This document shows, one piece after another, positions 60,363 through 64,000 of a DNA stretch of 64,000 nt. Position numbers and translations under genes: made by a program. The first letter of the stretch is position 1. Every line of letters starts with the position of its first letter. The notes below the pieces were generated by a model. The model was not told the origin of the DNA, made no database searches, and saw nothing but the letters and a program-made list of their open reading frames with translations. Source of the DNA: Geobacter sp. DSM 9736 (GTDB lineage Bacteria > Desulfobacterota > Desulfuromonadia > Geobacterales > Geobacteraceae); contig NZ_LT896716.1 of assembly GCF_900187405.1 (NCBI RefSeq), forward strand, positions 3,596,753-3,660,752, given 5' to 3'.

Positions 60363-61361
60363 CTACACGTTCTTCTTTCGTTCCTGGAGCATCTCGATGA
60401 ACCCTTCGATGCGGATCTTGCTCCGGGCGTCTAAGGGGGAGGGTTTGTCCCCTTCGAGGGTGAGCACCGGGAAGGGAAGTTTTGCCCGGATGATCATATC
60501 CTCGATCTGGCGAAAGCAGAAGGACTGTACGTAGTGTATTACGCCGTCCACCCGCCTTTTCCCTGTCTCTGCAACGATGTCCGCGAGCCTGTGGAAGATG
60601 TCGTAGGGATAGGTATAGGCCAGATACTGCTGCACCAGATCGTCCAGGCAATACGGCATCGCGAACTGGCGCTGCGTCTCGTTGAATACGACCCGTGCAC
60701 CGTGGGATTCCAGAAACCGGTACAGGTCGCTGAAGATCGGCGGCACCCCGATGTATGCGAGCCTGAGCGGCTGGTCTGAAGGGGTTCTGCCGGATGCCCT
60801 GGCCAGAAACGCATCGACCTCCTCTTCAAAGAGGTCCGGATCGCTGTTCATATCCGAGGTTGCAACCTGGAAGTAGTGGTTTTCCTCCCCACTGACGACG
60901 TTTTCCTGCCATGTGAGGCGGTCTATCTCCGAGACCTTCCGCCTTATCCTGTCGAGCCTTTCCTTGGACTGCCGCACTTTCTCTCTATCTACGCCGAAGT
61001 GGCTCATGAGCCGTTCTATCTCGGCGCGCAGGGAATCGGCATCCCGGCGGTGCGGGTAAGCGAAAGGGATCACGGTGACGCCATGAAGTGAAAGCACTTC
61101 CATAAGGGCTTTAGTGTAGCTGCAGTCCCCCTCGGTGACTGCAATCATCTCCTTGATTCCCCGTTCCAGGATGACTGAATAGATACCCTTGATCCAGCCG
61201 CATGTATTGCGGGGAAAGCCTGCCAGTTCAGCCTCATCTATCAGCTCAAGGCTTCTCGGGCTGGTGATGAAGATGTTGTTCAGGTCTACCGGGACTCGCC
61301 CGGCGGCAAGGATTATTTCCAGCGGAATTGTGGTTGTAAAGCCGACTGTGGTCACGGTCAT
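60363..61361 (-). CDS. HgdB-like 2-hydroxyacyl-CoA dehydratase family protein
   Basis: A 332-residue protein of the HgdB/FldC or double-cubane (DCCP) superfamily, beginning TTVGFTTTIPLEIILAAG. Cluster cysteines are seen in PRNTCGWIKG, GDCSYTK, PYCLDDL and QSFCFRQIE. Only one large subunit is encoded, unlike two-subunit dehydratases, so a double-cubane-type reductase is a good alternative. It is coupled to its activase. The ATG overlaps the stop of the membrane-protein gene (ATGA). The substrate is unknown. Confidence 0.83.
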   Translation of the reverse strand: MTVTTVGFTTTIPLEIILAAGRVPVDLNNIFITSPRSLELIDEAELAGFPRNTCGWIKGIYSVILERGIKEMIAVTEGDCSYTKALMEVLSLHGVTVIPFAYPHRRDADSLRAEIERLMSHFGVDREKVRQSKERLDRIRRKVSEIDRLTWQENVVSGEENHYFQVATSDMNSDPDLFEEEVDAFLARASGRTPSDQPLRLAYIGVPPIFSDLYRFLESHGARVVFNETQRQFAMPYCLDDLVQQYLAYTYPYDIFHRLADIVAETGKRRVDGVIHYVQSFCFRQIEDMIIRAKLPFPVLTLEGDKPSPLDARSKIRIEGFIEMLQERKKNV

Positions 61362-61699
61362 TCCGATTTGACGAACAGGAAGTAGATGAGGGCGCCTCCA
61401 ATTATGAGGGAGCCGAAGGCGAAGGGGAGAGTCGAGCCTAGACTGAGCTGGTCCCCTTCATGGCCTTGAAGCGTGAAGCGAACGAGTAGAATGGTCGAGA
61501 CGCAGGCGAATAGAAACGCCAGCACGAACTTCGAACGCTTTACGACGGCGTAAAAGAAGACGACCATGAGCATCGTCAGGATAAGCGGGTTTTCCATGAT
61601 CGACTTCAAGGTTAGGCTGGTGGCGAACCGGATCACATTTTCCGTTTCCAGCGGAGCTACCAGCTCCTTCGTCTTCGTCAGAAATGATTTGGTTCCCAT
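61358..61699 (-). CDS. Small membrane protein (three helices)
   Basis: The 113-residue product has membrane segments at about 39-54 (LTMLMVVFFYAVV), 58-75 (FVLAFLFACVSTILLV) and 90-108 (LPFAFGSLIIGGALIYFLF). No family is recognised. The ATG at 61699 has GGGGGAAG upstream and is preferred over one nine codons earlier. It opens the five-gene minus-strand run and overlaps the HgdB-like gene by four bases, so a linked membrane role is plausible. Confidence 0.75.
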   Translation of the reverse strand: MGTKSFLTKTKELVAPLETENVIRFATSLTLKSIMENPLILTMLMVVFFYAVVKRSKFVLAFLFACVSTILLVRFTLQGHEGDQLSLGSTLPFAFGSLIIGGALIYFLFVKSE

Positions 61700-61914
61700 C
61701 GCTTCCCCCGCGCCTCCCCCTCTCATAGCAGATTTAGTCCTCGAATTACAGCAGGATTTTCAGGAGGTTGCGCGCCAAATGCCTTGACACTGTCAGAGAT
61801 GACCTAGTATATATGTCTTTTTCGACAGCTACAAGATACTCTTGATACACTTGAATGTGTGAGCATAGCGGCAGGCGGGTTTAGAGCACCGTGCCGGCAA
61901 GGAGACGTGCCATA

Positions 61915-62757
61915 GTGGCCTGGAAAGGTATAGGGATTTTCGATTCCGGAGTGGGGGGGCTTACTGTCCTCAAGGAGATAATGAAGACTCTTCCCCAGGA
62001 GGACACCATATATTTCGGGGATTCCGCGCGCTTCCCCTACGGTACGAAGTCCCCTGACACCATCGTCAGGTACAGCCACGAGATCGCCGCCTTTCTTTCC
62101 CACCGTGACATCAAGCTCCTCGTGGTCGCCTGCAATACCGCATCTGCAATGGCGCTCGAATCTCTCAAGCAGCAGTATGACATGCCCATCGTTGGCGTGA
62201 TCGAGCCGGGGGCGCGCCGGGCGGTGACGGTGACGAGAACGGGGAGGGTGGGTGTAATCGGGACGGAGGGTACAATCCGGAGCGGCGCCTACACGAAGGC
62301 CATCAAGCGCATGAACCCTGAGGTCGAGGTGCTCACCCGGGCGTGCCCGCTTTTTGTTCCCCTGGCTGAAGAAGGCTGGGTCGATAATGATGTGGCGAGG
62401 CTTACGGCCAACCGTTATCTTCAGGGGCTCAAGGAGGAGGGGGTCGATACGCTGGTCCTGGGCTGCACCCATTACCCGCTCCTCAAGGGGATCATTTCGG
62501 AAGTGATGGGAGAAGGGGTTACGCTGGTCGATTCAGCCGAGGAGACGGCGCGCACCGTTGCCGAAATTCTTCGCGGGAGAGCGCTGCTGCGCCCTTCGGC
62601 AGAGAGGGGCAATCATCACTACTTCGTAACAGACGTGCCGGCGGGCTTCATACGGATCGGTAACCGCCTCTTCGGGGGGAAGCTCGGCGATGTCTTTCAG
62701 GTGAGCCTTGACGACCCTGAGCTGGCGGGAAGGGGAGCGGTGCATGAAGAGAGTTAG
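61915..62757 (+). CDS. murI: Glutamate racemase
   Basis: Makes D-glutamate for peptidoglycan with two catalytic cysteines. These are seen in VVACNTASAMAL and LGCTHYPLL; IGIFDSGVGGLTVL starts the fold, and YFGDSARFPYGTKS and IGTEGTIRSGAY follow. The GTG at 61915 is chosen because AAGGAG lies about 11 bases upstream and nothing precedes the GTG at 61891; the length is then 280. It overlaps the next gene by 14 bases. Confidence 0.94.
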   Translation: MAWKGIGIFDSGVGGLTVLKEIMKTLPQEDTIYFGDSARFPYGTKSPDTIVRYSHEIAAFLSHRDIKLLVVACNTASAMALESLKQQYDMPIVGVIEPGARRAVTVTRTGRVGVIGTEGTIRSGAYTKAIKRMNPEVEVLTRACPLFVPLAEEGWVDNDVARLTANRYLQGLKEEGVDTLVLGCTHYPLLKGIISEVMGEGVTLVDSAEETARTVAEILRGRALLRPSAERGNHHYFVTDVPAGFIRIGNRLFGGKLGDVFQVSLDDPELAGRGAVHEES

Positions 62758-63322
62758 ATCGCGGCGGAAGACGACGCTCATCTTTCTTGCGTTCCTGGTC
62801 TGCGCCGGCTTTCTGGGCCTGTTCATGCTGAAGCGGTACGAGACCAGGCATCCGCAGGTTCCGGCAGTTCCGGTTCCTCAACAATCGGGCAGCGTTTCCC
62901 TTACACTCTTCTTCGCCGCTCCCGATGGTTCCGGCCTGATTCGCGAGGGGCGCAACGTCGAACCGTGCAGCGCTACCGCAGAGTGCATCGGACGGCTCAT
63001 CGAGGAGCTCGCAAGTGGGCCACTGGGAGAACTTGGGCCTACGATCCCGCCTAATACCGTTGCCCGTGGAGTGAACGTAGCGGGGGACATGGCGGTTATC
63101 GACCTTGAGGAGAGCTTCGTGGAGGGCCTGCCGCCGGGAAGCTCCGCGGAGATGATGGCGGCCTACTCCCTCGTCAACAGTATCGCGGTCAATTTCCCGC
63201 AGATCAGCAAGGTGCGATTATTGGTAGGTGGCAAGGGTGTAGAAACGCTGAAGGAGCATCTTGATATCCGGGAGCCTCTTTCTCCCGATTTTTCTCTGGA
63301 AAAGAACGCCGCGGCACAGTGA
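62744..63322 (+). CDS. GerMN-domain protein
   Basis: The 192-residue protein has an N-terminal membrane anchor (about 11-30, TLIFLAFLVCAGFLGLFML) and a GerMN (sporulation/germination) domain: VSLTLFFAAPDGSGLI, then RLIEELASGPL, GVNVAGDMAVIDLEESFV, AAYSLVNSIAVNFPQISKVRLLVGG. In non-spore-formers such proteins are thought to act at the cell envelope, possibly with peptidoglycan. The ATG at 62744 (GGGGAG upstream) overlaps murI, supporting a cell-wall link. Confidence 0.88.
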   Translation: MKRVRSRRKTTLIFLAFLVCAGFLGLFMLKRYETRHPQVPAVPVPQQSGSVSLTLFFAAPDGSGLIREGRNVEPCSATAECIGRLIEELASGPLGELGPTIPPNTVARGVNVAGDMAVIDLEESFVEGLPPGSSAEMMAAYSLVNSIAVNFPQISKVRLLVGGKGVETLKEHLDIREPLSPDFSLEKNAAAQ

Positions 63323-63395
63323 CCGATGCTGCTGCGGGATGTTCCAGGGCTGCATGTTCATCTCGGCAGCACATATTCTAAAGTGAGGACGAATT

Positions 63396-64000
63396 AAATG
63401 ATGCGACCTTTTCTTCAGGCCCTGCAGGAGCGGGTGCTTGTTCTTGATGGTGCGATGGGGACCCTGCTTCAGGAGCGCGGGCTCGCCCCTGGGCAGTCGC
63501 CGGAAGAGCTCAACCTGACGATGCCCGATGTGGTGGGGGGGGTGCACCGAGATTACGTGGAGGCCGGGGCCGATATCATCGTTACGAACTCCTTCGGCGG
63601 AAACCGGATCAAGCTTTCCCACTATGGCCTTGAAGAGAAGGTGCGAGAGATCAATGTCCGCTCTGTCGAGATAGCACGTGCGGCTGCGGGTGACCGGGCT
63701 TACGTTGCGGCATCCATAGGTCCTACGGGGAGGTTTATGGAGCCTGTCGGAGATGCTTCCTTCGACGAGCTGTACGAGGTCTTCCACGAACAGGCCGAGG
63801 CTCTCATCGCAGCCGGGGCCGATGCTATCACTTTCGAGACCTTCCTGGACATAAAGGAGCTTCGAGCCGGCATCATAGCTGTCCGGGACATAGATCCCAC
63901 CTTTCCGATTATCGCAATGCTTACCTTCGACGATAACGGCAGAAGCGTACTGGGTACGCCGCCGGAGGCCGCTGCCATCACCCTTGAAGCGGCGGGAGCC
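63396..64000 (+). CDS. metH: Methionine synthase, homocysteine methyltransferase part (3' truncated)
   Basis: The frame is open from 63396 to the window end (about 201 codons) without stop. It encodes the N-terminal homocysteine-binding barrel: VLVLDGAMGTLLQERG, EELNLTMPD, VHRDYVEAGADIIVTNSFGGN, YVAASIGPTGRFMEPVG and DAITFETFLD. The zinc cysteines would lie beyond the end. A full cobalamin-dependent MetH is likely but cannot be told from a shorter homocysteine methyltransferase here. ATG at 63396 or 63399 after GTGAGG. Confidence 0.88.

Noticed and set aside
60361-60651. N-terminal extension of the activase gene
   Set aside because: It is in a different frame over the HgdB-like gene. The family start MENRIHIGIDLG fits at 60360.

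Overview
The window is chromosomal DNA from a Gram-negative anaerobe of the Geobacter group (Desulfuromonadales/Geobacterales). This assignment is inferred from gene content: a murC-murB-ddl-ftsQ-ftsA-ftsZ cell-division cluster, an RNase G, rplU-rpmA-obgE-proB-proA-nadD-rsfS-rlmH order, a haem-binding (CxxCH) diguanylate cyclase, a small diheme cytochrome, tandem TIGR04073 proteins and a Lys/Ala/Pro-rich exported protein. Most of the window is GC-rich housekeeping DNA. About 6.8-15 kb is visibly AT-richer accessory DNA.

Layout. 1-6456: peptidoglycan and divisome operon, with an extra short FtsA-like gene in front of ftsA. 6457-7184: repeat, hairpin and terminator, then an array of 18-bp palindromes. 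7209-14438: a cassette-like array in which genes are separated by five attC-like sites with no integrase in view (CALIN-like). It holds small membrane and lipoproteins, an HNH nuclease, a secreted TPR protein and a 1221-residue WD40-GTPase-zinc-ribbon-metallophosphoesterase protein. 14455-16328: a SHOCT lipoprotein, a DUF2277 protein, a frameshifted glycine-zipper pseudogene and a ccdAB toxin-antitoxin pair with its own promoter and operators. 16400-29776: radical SAM genes, diguanylate cyclase, pcnB, a probably FNR/DNR-controlled NO-response operon, peroxiredoxin, DNA polymerase II and TIGR04073 proteins. 29822-41112: RNase G, Rieske protein, a manganese riboswitch ahead of an RHH protein and TerC, ribosomal proteins L21/L27, ObgE, proline and NAD biosynthesis, and GpmI. 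41208-53697: M23 peptidase, PolX cluster, MoxR/VWA pair, lipoprotein, PAS histidine kinase, ROK kinase and transketolase. 53740-64000: SEC-C protein, methyltransferase, Imm27-type protein, quinone oxidoreductase, yellow/MRJP lipoprotein, ferredoxin, a five-gene cluster around a HgdB-like protein and its activase, murI, GerMN protein and the start of metH.

The housekeeping genes form short, tightly spaced operons, often coupled by ATGA/GTGA overlaps. Seven copies of a 115-190 bp palindromic repeat lie between transcription units. The strongest candidates for an undescribed system are the WD40-GTPase-phosphoesterase cassette (a conflict/defence-like architecture) and the cassette array around it. 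Other notable signals are the palindrome array at its left edge, the leaderless promoters with fixed 6-nt spacing (one with an FNR-type box at -41.5), and the riboswitch-RHH-TerC unit.
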